This document shows, piece after piece, positions 1 to 8,535 of a stretch of 53,727 nucleotides of DNA (within the stretch, counting starts at the first letter, position 1; each line of letters starts with the position of its first letter). Location: NCBI GenBank assembly GCA_964637365.1, contig CAZWWH010000014.1, positions 1 through 53,727 of the forward strand, given 5' to 3'. The stretch is from Cryptoclostridium sp964637365 (lineage in GTDB: Bacteria > Bacillota > Dehalobacteriia > UBA7702). The position numbers and the translations under genes were made by a program. The notes under the pieces are model-generated. The model was not told where the DNA came from. It ran no database searches and saw nothing but the letters and a program-made list of their open reading frames with translations.

Positions 1-201
1 CGGCTGCCCAACATCACGAACAGTGTATTGACGGCAGCGCTCCGCAATTTAGAAAACTGGGGGCTGATTTCCCGCACACAGTATAATGAAATCCCACCTC
101 GTGTAGAATATGCTGCGACAGAAAAAGGAAAAAGCCTGTTGCCGGTATGTTATGAAATTATAAAATGGGGAGTGGAAAACAGTTTGGTAAATCCTCAATA
201 A
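1..201 (+). CDS. HxlR-family transcriptional regulator, C-terminal part (partial)
   Basis: Reading frame 1 is open from the window edge to a TAA at 199-201 and encodes the last 66 residues of a winged-helix protein. The segment ITNSVLTAALRNLENWGLIS followed by PPRVEYAATEKGKSLLPV matches the recognition helix and wing of the HxlR family, MarR-like repressors often controlled by redox or electrophile stress. The N-terminal half, including any sensing cysteine, lies outside the window. A terminator follows about 100 bases downstream. Target genes are unknown; the MFS exporter nearby is on the other strand. Confidence 0.8.
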   Translation, partial: RLPNITNSVLTAALRNLENWGLISRTQYNEIPPRVEYAATEKGKSLLPVCYEIIKWGVENSLVNPQ

Positions 202-301
202 ACATTTTTCTAATTACGAATTTCCCTGTCAGACCATTCCTGTGTTCTCAGGACGCTGGTACAGTATCTACGATTCCTACTTGAGCCAATAAGTAAAATA
301 T

Positions 302-343
302 AAAATGTGCGTTGATTCCACTATCGGAACAACGCACATTTTT
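302..343 (+). terminator. Intrinsic terminator after the HxlR gene
   Basis: A 13-bp perfect stem (302-314 with 330-342) closes a 15-base loop and ends in a T run. The A run on the other side makes it potentially bidirectional. Confidence 0.75.
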
Positions 344-411
344 AGTTTCAATAAATGCTATAATAACAAGTAATGTATAAGCGCAGGCTCGTTTTGTCTG
401 ATGTTATATCT

Positions 412-546
412 TTAACTATGGGAAACTCCGTTCTCCCATTTGGAAACTGCTTGGCGGGAAACGCCAATGGCCTCGGCCAATTCCTCCTGGGAGACACCGC
501 TAACTTTTCTTAGAGCTTATATGCGATCTGCTAAATTCATTTTCAT
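412..546 (-). pseudogene. XRE-family HTH regulator remnant with nonsense codon
   Basis: On the minus strand an ATG at 546 (or 540, better spaced from the AGGAG) opens a frame reading MKMNLADRI, then TAA, then continues in the same frame as ALRKVSGVSQEELAEAIGVS and RQAVSKWENGVS before a second stop at 412-414. This is the typical HTH_3 domain of XRE regulators. The first stop could come from CAA to TAA. The protein would in any case end after about 44 codons, short of a full regulator, so the gene is both nonsense-mutated and truncated. Confidence 0.8.
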
Positions 547-662
547 CGCTCCTTTCTGGTGCTGACATTTATCATAACAGAAAGGCAGCGGCATTGCCAC
601 CATGTTACCCAATCAATTTGTCAACCGGCAGTTGCGATTTCAAATGATCTCTGACAAATAAG

Positions 663-1823
663 TTAAATGTCCTTGATACGGCAAGAAGCAATCATAAACA
701 AAACGGAGCAGCCAATCGCAATCCAATAGGGTAAGTGAACAGTACTGCCGCCCAGTAAAAGTGTTATCAAGGATACAATCATAGGAGTCAAAAATTGGGC
801 CAAATAGAGGGCTGCGGAAATCAGGGGCATCACCGTGGTAACGGCGGACCGCCCTGCTTTTTTTGAGGCCGTAGAAATAATAAAGGGAATTCCCATGCCA
901 TTGGCAAAACCAATGGCTACAGACCCCGCCAAAGCACCGCACCAACCGCCGACCAGCGTCAGAAACAAATACCCGAACAGAAAGAGAACCGGCGCTACGA
1001 ACTTTGTATGACTACGGCAGAGCTTTTTCACAGAAACGAATAATAATCCACCGATAAAGGCAATAAAGTCCATAAATGCCATAATCATGGCAACATATTT
1101 TTGAGGAATGATACCTTCGGCAGATAACTCCATGGCAAAATTAGTGGGATAAATAAAAAATGTTATCATCAATAAAAACATCGCCACAATCAATTCAGAA
1201 TTTTCTCGGAAAATCGCACCTGTATTGATATCGGTTCCTCGATTACTTCGGGAAGCGATGTTATCATTGGGCAGAAAAATGCCGCATGCCACAATACTGA
1301 TGAGTCCCAATAAATAGACGAAAAAGCTGGCCCTCCAGCTAATGATAGCAAGAAGTCCCGAAAGAAGCGTTGCAATTACACCGCCCATTTGGTTCATGGC
1401 AGAGGAATATCCCATGAGTTTCTCCTGTTCCTCCGGAGCAAAATAATAGGCCAGTAAGCCTGTGGACAGCGGCATGATAATACCGACACCGATCCCCACA
1501 AAAGCCCGAGCGATCAATACCAAAAAGATATTGCTAAATAATCCCGCGATACAGCCGCCGAGAGTGTAAAGAAGAAGTCCCAGCATAACCAAGCATTTAG
1601 CCCCTAACTTTTGGCACAATTTAGGGAACACGCAATTTGTGATAACGATAAAAATGGCCGGAACACTGACTACCATTTGAATAAAAAGCGGATGAACATT
1701 TACAAAATATGCTTTGATGACACCCAAGGCTGGCGCCACAGCCGCCCCTGCCATCACTGTCAGCAAAGATAATGACAAAACCGTAAACATCAGTAGTCTT
1801 TTATTTGTTTTCTCTTTCTCCAT
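663..1823 (-). CDS. Major facilitator superfamily transporter
   Basis: A 386-residue polytopic protein with about 12 hydrophobic segments and the MFS layout: two six-helix halves and a cytoplasmic loop around residues 185-205. The start is the ATG at 1823, preceded by AGGAGTG with good spacing; an upstream in-frame extension exists but has no ribosome binding site. Closest in look to drug or metabolite exporters of the 14-TM/EmrB-QacA or AraJ type, but the substrate cannot be read from sequence. It stands alone, with a strong promoter and a leader hairpin upstream, suggesting conditional expression. Confidence 0.85.
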   Translation of the reverse strand: MEKEKTNKRLLMFTVLSLSLLTVMAGAAVAPALGVIKAYFVNVHPLFIQMVVSVPAIFIVITNCVFPKLCQKLGAKCLVMLGLLLYTLGGCIAGLFSNIFLVLIARAFVGIGVGIIMPLSTGLLAYYFAPEEQEKLMGYSSAMNQMGGVIATLLSGLLAIISWRASFFVYLLGLISIVACGIFLPNDNIASRSNRGTDINTGAIFRENSELIVAMFLLMITFFIYPTNFAMELSAEGIIPQKYVAMIMAFMDFIAFIGGLLFVSVKKLCRSHTKFVAPVLFLFGYLFLTLVGGWCGALAGSVAIGFANGMGIPFIISTASKKAGRSAVTTVMPLISAALYLAQFLTPMIVSLITLLLGGSTVHLPYWIAIGCSVLFMIASCRIKDI

Positions 1824-1861
1824 AATCAACACTCCTATAGAAAATTTGTTTGGAAGCAAAT

Positions 1862-1897
1862 AAAAAATGCGCAAGTCCGTTTGGACTTACGCATTTT
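1862..1897 (-). terminator. Leader terminator/attenuator upstream of the MFS gene
   Basis: Stem 1864-1878 with 1883-1897 (one mismatch, 4-base loop) is followed on the minus strand by T6-A-T3. It lies between a strong promoter (1929-1959) and the MFS start at 1823, so it can act as an attenuator in the MFS leader. It would also end read-through from the pentapeptide gene upstream; both roles are possible. Confidence 0.7.
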
Positions 1898-1928
1898 GTT
1901 CATCAACAGTATGCTACACAACGTAATT

Positions 1929-1959
1929 ATTATAACACAAGAAAATAGCAATTTGTCAA
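1929..1959 (-). promoter_or_regulatory. Sigma-A promoter for the MFS gene
   Basis: On the minus strand TTGACA (1959-1954) and TATAAT (1934-1929) are separated by 19 bases, or 18 if TTATAA is used. Transcription would start near 1922 and cross the hairpin at 1862-1897. Confidence 0.65.
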
Positions 1960-1984
1960 CTATTTTTTGTCTGCTATTGGTCGT

Positions 1985-2665
1985 TCATTGATCGTCACCA
2001 TAAGAAATATCTAGTCCAAGCAGCTTCGCAAATTCCACAGCCTGAACCGCAGTCACGATAGCCCCTTTCAATTCCGTCAATTCGAGAGATAAGGCAATGG
2101 ACAGAATGGAGCAATGGGTAAAGTCAATGCCCTTCAGCATTGTCTGAAAAAAAGCACAGCCATTAAAATTGGCTTCGTCCAAAATCATGGACTTCCAACG
2201 GCATTGAGTAAAATATGCCTCGGAAAAATCGCACCGAGCCATAAAAACGGTATCCCATTTTCCATGGTCAAAGTTAGCCAAAGGGAATACCGAGTCCTCC
2301 CAAAGCACATGGCGAAAGGCGCCATACACCATTTGGGCTCCAGTACCCTTACATTGAAAAAAGCTACAATGGTCAAAATAGCAATCACTCCAACGGACGT
2401 TAGAGAAATCACAATTCTGGAATACGACATTACGAAAGGTACCGTTATGACACTGACTGCCCCGGAAGGAAATCCCATGAAACACCACATAGTAAAATCG
2501 TCCGTTGTCAAAATCACCATCCTCTAGATCGCCGTTTTGAAAATAGTAATTGGATAAGGCGCCGTCGCTGGCCTCATATATATCCCAGAACATCTCTGTA
2601 TCAATTTCCGACAAATCGGTTGGTATATCAGAGGGACGCAAAAAATCCTTTTTCCCTACTCCCAT
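1985..2665 (-). CDS. Pentapeptide-repeat protein
   Basis: 226 residues. From about residue 40 to 190 a phenylalanine, leucine or tryptophan recurs every five positions (for example CDFSNVRWSDCYFDHCSFF), the signature of a right-handed quadrilateral beta helix. No signal peptide or membrane segment is seen, so it is probably cytoplasmic. Its ATG shares one base with the stop codon of the upstream AraC-type gene and has a GGGAGG site inside that gene's end, so the two are translationally coupled. Family members range from gyrase mimics to scaffolds; the role here is unknown, but coupling suggests it works with the regulator or the MttB locus. Confidence 0.85.
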   Translation of the reverse strand: MGVGKKDFLRPSDIPTDLSEIDTEMFWDIYEASDGALSNYYFQNGDLEDGDFDNGRFYYVVFHGISFRGSQCHNGTFRNVVFQNCDFSNVRWSDCYFDHCSFFQCKGTGAQMVYGAFRHVLWEDSVFPLANFDHGKWDTVFMARCDFSEAYFTQCRWKSMILDEANFNGCAFFQTMLKGIDFTHCSILSIALSLELTELKGAIVTAVQAVEFAKLLGLDISYGDDQ

Positions 2666-4263
2666 CAGCGAATCCTCCCAGGGGTCGTACCTTCATACTT
2701 TTTAAAGGCACGATTCATAGTCATCACGTTATTATAGCCCACGCGCTCGGAAATTTCTTTGATGCTAAGTTCTTTTTTATGCATTAATTCCTTCGCTGAT
2801 TCAATGCGGATTTTTTGCAGGTATTCCGAAAGTCCAACCCCCATCTGCTTTTTAAAGACACGGGATAGATAAGAGGGATTCATTTGAAATTTTTCCGCTA
2901 AAAGCATAATGCTCAAATCGGGATTATAATAATTCTCTTTAAGATATTCTGCAATTTCCTTGATACGATCGCTGGTAGAAGGTTTTTTATCTTCGCCGGT
3001 GCGGGCGTTCAAAGCCTCAAAGATCCGGCGTGAGCGGCGCTGAAGTTCGGGAATGGACTTACATTCCATCAATGAGTTATAGGGATTCAATTCTTTGAAG
3101 AATTCCTCATCAATAGATAAACGGATTTCTCCCAATGCACTCATCAAAGAATTGACCAAACCCGACATACGGTATTTCGCAACCTGCAATGAAGGAGCGC
3201 TGCTGATGCAATTATTGACAAGAATCTTATTAAAGATCAAAGCTGCATTATTGTAGTCCCCTACATAAATACAGTTGAGGAATTGCCGTTCTTTTTCAAA
3301 CCAATAGGCCTCTTCCTGCTCCTTCTCTGGAGAAACCGGCATATCATTATAAAACAAAACCTCATTTTCCTCACCCACCAGCTGCTGATACTGGTAAGCG
3401 TCAACCGCCTGAGAGAAAGCCCGGGCGATGCCGGCAATACCTGTGTTGACGCCACTGATACCAATTCGGAACACGCAAGGGTATTCCTTCTCTACACAAC
3501 TGAGGCATTCTTTGGCAAATTGAAGGACTTCCTTAAACCCACCTTCCTTTCTTAAAGATTCGCCGCCCAAAGGCATCAATACACAGCCAATTTGTGCATC
3601 CACCTCTACAGGATACACCAAATAGCGATCCTGCGATTTTTCCTTCAAGCATTGGCGTAGGGTACGGTAGATGCTATCCCATTGATCCATGGAAAGCTCA
3701 GAAGTTTCCTCAATGGCAAAAACCATGACCCGCATTTCCACACTGTTCCAGTCGATACCAAAATGTTTACCAACCTCATAGGCGCTGTCCACGGAGCGCA
3801 AATTCCCCTTCATCAGACGGACCAGATAGTGTTCTCGTAACAATGCGTCTTGATAAGCCAAACGATCTTCATAATAACGAGTTTTTTCGTGAATGTCATG
3901 GGCAGATTGCTCCAAGGATTCCAATGAAACACTTTGCGGCTTCCCTGCGGCTTGATGAAGCAGCGACGCAATACGCCGTAAACGAAGATGTTTTCCCCGA
4001 CTATGATTCCATAAAAGGATAGCGCTCGCTATCATCACAACAAAAAACGAAAAGAATACCAATGCGAAAAAAGCGCCGTGGTTAGATACAAAATTGGGAA
4101 AAAGGAGCGCTACTATATATATGATAACAGATAAACAGAGTTCCGAACCAATTAAAAGACAAAAATCCCACAGCATTCCGGGGCCACAGTTCACAGAACC
4201 AGAATGTTGATTTATTTTCTTTGCTCGGACGCTGTCCGAAACGTCATTTTGATTATCATTCAT
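2665..4263 (-). CDS. Membrane-anchored AraC-family transcriptional regulator
   Basis: 532 residues from the ATG at 4263 (preceded by AAAGGAC; the longer TTG start at 4272 is less likely). Two hydrophobic helices at about 31-54 and 62-85 anchor the N terminus with hardly any extracellular part, followed by a probable coiled coil (100-145), a central domain of about 250 residues and a C-terminal double HTH of the AraC type (about 430-532; LAEKFQMNPSYLSRVFKKQ and the RVGYNNVMTMNRAFKKYEG second half). It precedes the pentapeptide gene and diverges from the kinase-MttB pair, which it most likely controls. The ligand is unknown. Confidence 0.85.
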   Translation of the reverse strand: MNDNQNDVSDSVRAKKINQHSGSVNCGPGMLWDFCLLIGSELCLSVIIYIVALLFPNFVSNHGAFFALVFFSFFVVMIASAILLWNHSRGKHLRLRRIASLLHQAAGKPQSVSLESLEQSAHDIHEKTRYYEDRLAYQDALLREHYLVRLMKGNLRSVDSAYEVGKHFGIDWNSVEMRVMVFAIEETSELSMDQWDSIYRTLRQCLKEKSQDRYLVYPVEVDAQIGCVLMPLGGESLRKEGGFKEVLQFAKECLSCVEKEYPCVFRIGISGVNTGIAGIARAFSQAVDAYQYQQLVGEENEVLFYNDMPVSPEKEQEEAYWFEKERQFLNCIYVGDYNNAALIFNKILVNNCISSAPSLQVAKYRMSGLVNSLMSALGEIRLSIDEEFFKELNPYNSLMECKSIPELQRRSRRIFEALNARTGEDKKPSTSDRIKEIAEYLKENYYNPDLSIMLLAEKFQMNPSYLSRVFKKQMGVGLSEYLQKIRIESAKELMHKKELSIKEISERVGYNNVMTMNRAFKKYEGTTPGRIR

Positions 4264-4577
4264 AAATGTCAAGTCCTTTGATTCTTCTTAGATACCCCCT
4301 ACAAATTATACTACCACAAAAATAAAAGTCAATGGATTCAATTTGGGTTTTTATGAAAAATTCACACTTATACTCGCCTTTTGTTAAAAATCCACCACCA
4401 AAATCAACATTTTTTTACCATATACATTTTTTGATTTTTTCCAACAAAGTAAAAAAAACGATATCAATCCAAACAAAAACCCACTGGAAATTTCCATAAC
4501 CTTATTTTAGAATTTCATTTGGTGAAAAGAGTGCAAAAAAACAAAAATTTTCACTTACCAGAAAGGGGATTAATAAT
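4264..4577. promoter_or_regulatory. Divergent control region between araC-like and kinase genes
   Basis: A 314-base AT-rich gap without coding potential. On the minus strand TTGACT (4332-4327) and TATAAT (4310-4305) with a 16-base spacer form a good promoter for the regulator. No convincing sigma-A promoter is seen for the kinase on the plus strand, which fits dependence on an activator. Several A/C-rich blocks (around 4385-4400 and 4465-4490) may be operator half-sites, but no clean repeat could be defined. Confidence 0.55.
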
Positions 4578-5819
4578 ATGGGATTTTATGAAATGCACAC
4601 CGAAGAAATGCAGAAATACCGTTATCTTGATTCTGCAAACACCTTGGATCTGTTCTATGATTTGGATGAAGCTTCCAACAAAATCGCTGAAATAAAAGCA
4701 GTTGCTGAAGAAAGCTTTCTTTATAGTCAGATCAAAGAAATCGTAGAGAACAAATACGATATTGGGAAAATCGATGAAATCTACGAAATCTTCGGCGGCT
4801 ATGTAAACCGCAGTTTTGGGATCTACACCATCAAAGATGGCGAAAAACAAACCTGGTTCTTCCGTAAATATATGCGTAACAAAGATATGAACGAGTTGAT
4901 GCTCGAACATAAACTTTTGACCTACGCAAAAGCCCAAGGCTTCACCAGAGGCGCTGTGCCCGAACCCGGCAAAGACGGCAACACTTTCTATGCACTGGAT
5001 CAAAAAATGGAAGACGGTTCCATTGAAACCTGGTACTTTGCAGTTTACAATTTTATCGAAGGCCGCGCTACCTATGATTGGATCAACAATATGATGCCCC
5101 AGTTCACTTATGAAAGCGTTGCAGAACTGTTGGCCGAACTCCATAATGCTGTTCGTGATTTTGATCCTGAAACCTATGAAAGAGCCGAATCTCGCTGCGA
5201 TGGTTTAATGAAGGAATTCCCCGATGTATTCAGAGGATATAGCAAAACCTATGCCGACAATGGTTATGACAACTGCTACACCCAATTCTTTGCATCCAAA
5301 TTGGATTACATCGAAGAAATGTGCAAAAAAGCATATATTCCCGAAGAAGATTTGAAACAAATGCTGGTTTGCCCGCTCCAGTGCGACTTCCATCCCGGTA
5401 ATGTAAAATACGACCACAACGGTTATGTCACCGGTATCTATGACTTTGACTGGGCAAAAATGGATCTCCGTCTCTTTGAATTCGGTCTTGGCATGGTCTA
5501 TTTCTTCGCTTCCTGGGATCCCGAAAACGACGGCGAAATCTATTTGGATAGAATTGTTAACTTCACCAATGCTTACAATGCTCGGTTGAGAGAGCTCGGC
5601 GGCTTGGAACCCATCGGTGAACTCGAAAAGAAATATTATTATGAATTACTCCTTATGGGTAACATGTATCTGGTACGTTGGTGCTCAGAAGCATACTTTA
5701 AAGACATGGAATTGAATCCCTATGAATATTTCTATTACATGCGCCATCAGGTCAGCAGCATCAAATGGATGGAAGAAAACGAAGCAAAAATCCGCGAAGC
5801 TTTGAACGCTATTAAATAA
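4578..5819 (+). CDS. APH/choline-kinase-like small-molecule phosphotransferase
   Basis: 413 residues with the aminoglycoside-phosphotransferase fold: an ATP-site lysine in FFRKYMR (K97), the catalytic loop CDFHPGNVKY (HPGN 272-275) and the metal-binding GIYDFDWAK (DFDW 289-292). The family phosphorylates hydroxyl groups of choline, homoserine, methylthioribose or antibiotics. The start has AAGGGGA eight bases upstream. It is 49 bases upstream of the MttB homologue on the same strand and divergent from an AraC regulator, so a catabolic kinase acting on an alcohol such as a methylated amino alcohol is more likely than antibiotic resistance. Substrate assignment is inference. Confidence 0.8.
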   Translation: MGFYEMHTEEMQKYRYLDSANTLDLFYDLDEASNKIAEIKAVAEESFLYSQIKEIVENKYDIGKIDEIYEIFGGYVNRSFGIYTIKDGEKQTWFFRKYMRNKDMNELMLEHKLLTYAKAQGFTRGAVPEPGKDGNTFYALDQKMEDGSIETWYFAVYNFIEGRATYDWINNMMPQFTYESVAELLAELHNAVRDFDPETYERAESRCDGLMKEFPDVFRGYSKTYADNGYDNCYTQFFASKLDYIEEMCKKAYIPEEDLKQMLVCPLQCDFHPGNVKYDHNGYVTGIYDFDWAKMDLRLFEFGLGMVYFFASWDPENDGEIYLDRIVNFTNAYNARLRELGGLEPIGELEKKYYYELLLMGNMYLVRWCSEAYFKDMELNPYEYFYYMRHQVSSIKWMEENEAKIREALNAIK

Positions 5820-5868
5820 GGTTGCCATTGGCAATTATAAAATTGTGAAGAAAGTCTGAGGGGCAGAC

Positions 5869-7308
5869 ATGAAGCTTATCTCCAAAATCAACGTCTTAAC
5901 CGACGAAGAAATGGAAAAAGTGCATGAAAGCACGCTGAAACTTCTATGGGAAAAGGGTATCACGTTCCAAAGCAGCGATGCGGTAAAATTATTGCAGCAT
6001 CATGGCGCTGTGGTTAATGGTAATAATGTACGAATTCCCAAGACCATGGTACAGGATGCCCTGGTTCAGTGTCCCCAGACCTTTCGATTAGAAGCATTGA
6101 ATCCTCAACGCAGCGTCACTGTGGGCCATGGGCTTCTGATTCATCCCGCTGGTGGCGAGGTATTTATACAAGATTTTGAAGACGGCAGAAGATCCCCCAC
6201 TTTAGGGGACTTCTCCGACCTTCAAAAAATTTATCAGGCATGCAGTGAATTGGATATTGCAGGGTATCAGCCGTTGAGCCCCGTGGATGTGCCAGATCGC
6301 ACAAAGGGACTCCATTGCGTATTGGCCTCCATGAAGCATTCTGACAAACCAATTTTAAGTCCCATGGAGCTTGATACTATGGCTCAAAAAGAGGAATGTC
6401 TTCGTTTGTTTGATATTGCTTTTGGCCAGGAGGGTTATCTTGACGACCATTATGTGACCTGGCACGCAGTATGTCCCAATTCTCCGCTCTTTTATTCCGA
6501 TTTTGCCTGTGAAGGCATTAAGGTTTATGCCGAAAGGAAGCAGCCGGTTTTAATTGTATCGGCTCCCATGACGGGCATAACCTCCCCTATTTACCTTTAT
6601 TCCACGGTTGTTCTGCAAATGGCGGAAATTTTAGCTGGTCTCGTACTGGCTCAGTTATATTGTCCCGGCGTTCCGGTAATTCCCTCAGCATCGTTGACCT
6701 ATGGAAATATGAGATACGCCAGTTGGGAGTGCGCTTGTCCCGATACAGCGCTGATGCTAGTGGCATCAATTCAAATGTTTAAAGATTTCTATCACCTGCC
6801 TTCCCGGGCACAGACCGGAGTAACCAGTTCTAAAGTCATCGACTATCAGGCGGGAATGGAAACCATTCAGAGCTTTATGCTCACTGCTTTGGCTGGAGTT
6901 GCCCTTTGCAGCCAGTCTTTGGGTACTTTGGAAAATCTCATGACAACGTCGCTGGAAAAAACGATCATTGATAATGAAATGATATCACGCGTTCGTCATA
7001 TCATGAATGGAATAAACACATCAGAAGAGGCTTTGGGGATGAATATCCTAATGGACGCAGTTCCCTGTCAGGATTTTATGACTCACAGTTCTACATTAGA
7101 GCATTTCAAAGAGGGATGGCAACCTCAGGTTTCGGATTGGCGATCTTATGATGCTTGGACTGCTCAAGGTTCACCGGAAATTCTTGATGCAGCCCATCAT
7201 GAAGTTGAAAATATCTTATCCTTGGCACCAGAAAGTCTGTTGCCTCAGGAAATAGAGGAAGCACTTACGGACTATATCAGATATATTGAAAAGCAACATC
7301 TGTTATAA
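5869..7308 (+). CDS. MttB-family (non-pyrrolysine) corrinoid-dependent methyltransferase homologue
   Basis: 479 residues, normal length for the trimethylamine methyltransferase MttB superfamily. Recognisable blocks include the N-terminal LTDEEMEKVHESTLKLLWEKG, FEDGRRSPTLGDFSDL and LDIAGYQPLSPVDVPD. The frame has no internal amber codon, so it belongs to the non-Pyl branch, whose known members demethylate quaternary amines such as glycine betaine, proline betaine, carnitine or butyrobetaine and pass the methyl to a corrinoid protein. No MtbC-like corrinoid protein or RamA-like activator is in this window, so partners must be elsewhere. GAGGGGC precedes the ATG. Co-transcription with the kinase is likely. 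Confidence 0.85.
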   Translation: MKLISKINVLTDEEMEKVHESTLKLLWEKGITFQSSDAVKLLQHHGAVVNGNNVRIPKTMVQDALVQCPQTFRLEALNPQRSVTVGHGLLIHPAGGEVFIQDFEDGRRSPTLGDFSDLQKIYQACSELDIAGYQPLSPVDVPDRTKGLHCVLASMKHSDKPILSPMELDTMAQKEECLRLFDIAFGQEGYLDDHYVTWHAVCPNSPLFYSDFACEGIKVYAERKQPVLIVSAPMTGITSPIYLYSTVVLQMAEILAGLVLAQLYCPGVPVIPSASLTYGNMRYASWECACPDTALMLVASIQMFKDFYHLPSRAQTGVTSSKVIDYQAGMETIQSFMLTALAGVALCSQSLGTLENLMTTSLEKTIIDNEMISRVRHIMNGINTSEEALGMNILMDAVPCQDFMTHSSTLEHFKEGWQPQVSDWRSYDAWTAQGSPEILDAAHHEVENILSLAPESLLPQEIEEALTDYIRYIEKQHLL

Positions 7309-7340
7309 TTGCCCATAATAAATAAGTCCCTATATAAAGA

Positions 7341-7378
7341 AAAAACTCCTGTGGTCCCAAACAGGAGTTTTTTCTTTG
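7341..7378 (+). terminator. Intrinsic terminator of the kinase-MttB operon
   Basis: Perfect 12-bp stem (7341-7352 with 7361-7372), 8-base loop and a T-rich tail, 33 bases after the MttB stop. Confidence 0.85.
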
Positions 7379-7640
7379 GCAAATTTATTTGACAGGGTAC
7401 TTGTACTTAATTTTGATAAAAGGCTTTTAGATCCTCTTTTCGTTCAACGGCTATCCAGAGCCATTAACCGATGGATACTAGCACGGGAGAAATTCAATGG
7501 CGAGAATTTTAACGGCTCCCAGTTCCTTTAATTTTCTACAGAGGTAATGATCATGCTGCGCAAAGTAACATAAAAAATTTGGCTGACAGCCCAGGTATGC
7601 CGTTCAATCACAGGGAAATAGGGAAATAAAATTTTTTATG
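7379..7640 (-). pseudogene. Unidentified decayed coding sequence
   Basis: The minus strand carries short broken stretches that read like protein, for example DHYLCRKLKELGAVKILAIE and the tail WIAVERKEDLKAFYQN, separated by stops and frame changes. A faint likeness to the C-terminal regulatory domain of HisG was noted but is not secure. No intact gene is present between 7309 and 7792; apart from the terminator the rest shows nothing clear. Confidence 0.35.
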
Positions 7641-7792
7641 CTAAAATAGATGCATGGAGCAGAATAACAACTGGAATATATAAGGCCAAACTTGAATTCT
7701 ACTGTATGTTATGTAATTGTAAAGCTCACTTGCTGGAATGCAAATGAGTATTTTGATAAGATTTATACACAAAATCAATAGGAGGAACGCAT

Positions 7793-8234
7793 ATGGAGTT
7801 CGCAGAAAAACTTATAAAGCAGGGAATTAACACAGGAACAACTGGCTGAGCAGATTAATGTTTCAAGACAGTCTATTTCAAAATGGGAAAGTGGGCAGGT
7901 CATACCCGAAGTAGAAAAGATTGTTGAACTAAGCAAAGCATTCGATGTTACTGTGGATTATCTGTTAAAACCATCAGAAATAGATGAGTTATCGGTCAAA
8001 ACAGAAATTCTGGAACGGCAACAGAAACAAATGTTAGTCAGGGAACAGAAACGCACTCAACTTTCCAAAAATATCATGTATTCGATTGGAATATATTTGA
8101 TATTTTTTGCAGTCTATTTCATTGGACATTTCTATTTTGAAATATGGAATGCTTCTGTAATTTTTGCGGAATTACTTATCGCAACTGCAATCGTGATTTT
8201 TGTTTGGGTAAAGAGTTTTTCCGACAAATCATAA
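7793..8234 (-). other. Antisense side of the XRE pseudogene: no feature seen
   Basis: The minus strand opposite the broken regulator was read and shows no coding potential or signal. The entry on the plus strand describes the gene. Confidence 0.3.
7793..8234 (+). pseudogene. XRE-family regulator with C-terminal membrane helices, frameshifted
   Basis: A good AGGAGG site precedes ATG 7793, and the frame reads MEFAEKLIKQ before running to a TGA at codon 19. The proper domain continues in another frame as QEQLAEQINVSRQSISKWES, then a linker and two hydrophobic helices (about 8080-8215), ending at TAA 8232-8234. Compared with related regulators, several residues of helix 1 and the frame are lost near 7823, so a small deletion destroyed the gene. 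An internal GTG at 7953 could only give a 93-residue HTH-less membrane peptide. Promoter and coding quality suggest recent loss. Confidence 0.7.
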
Positions 8235-8249
8235 GAAGATATGATTTAT

Positions 8250-8401
8250 AGCAAACCCAGCCGAGCCAGTCAACGGTCAAGATGAACGGGCTTCGCCCGC
8301 CGTTGACGGCCCCGCCTGGTTTTGCAGATGGGCAGCCACGGGGCGACAGCAAATAGTGCTGCCGCCCTATTTTACTGTTTCTTTATCCTGCAACATTGCT
8401 C
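8250..8401 (+). repeat. 150-bp direct repeat, copy 1
   Basis: Pairs with 9477-9629 at roughly 85-90 percent identity by eye, the central 90 bases being nearly identical. It contains nested inverted repeats: GTCAACGG with CCGTTGAC enclosing ACGGGC-TTC-GCCCG, and a GGGCAGC with GCTGCC pair further on. It starts just after the stop of the XRE pseudogene. Confidence 0.85.
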
Positions 8402-8459
8402 ATGTGCCATAAAGTAACACAATAATTTGATAGACAGTTACTTCACTATTCCAAATTCG

Positions 8460-8511
8460 GTTGACAAAAGCCACTTTTTGATGTATCATTCAAATAGTAG
8501 CTTTTATCAAC
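8460..8511 (+). promoter_or_regulatory. Promoter and palindromic operator of marR-GNAT
   Basis: TTGACA (8461-8466) and TATCAT (8484-8489), 17-base spacer, form a strong promoter. An inverted repeat (GTTGACAAAAGCC at 8460-8472 and AGCTTTTATCAAC at 8499-8511) brackets the -35 and the start site, as expected for MarR autorepression. Confidence 0.7.
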
Positions 8512-8535
8512 TAATTAATTAAAAGGAGCAGCTAT

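Noticed and set aside
5869..7308. Pyrrolysine-containing MttB
   Set aside because: The frame has no internal TAG, and the full family length is reached without readthrough; pyl genes are absent from the window.
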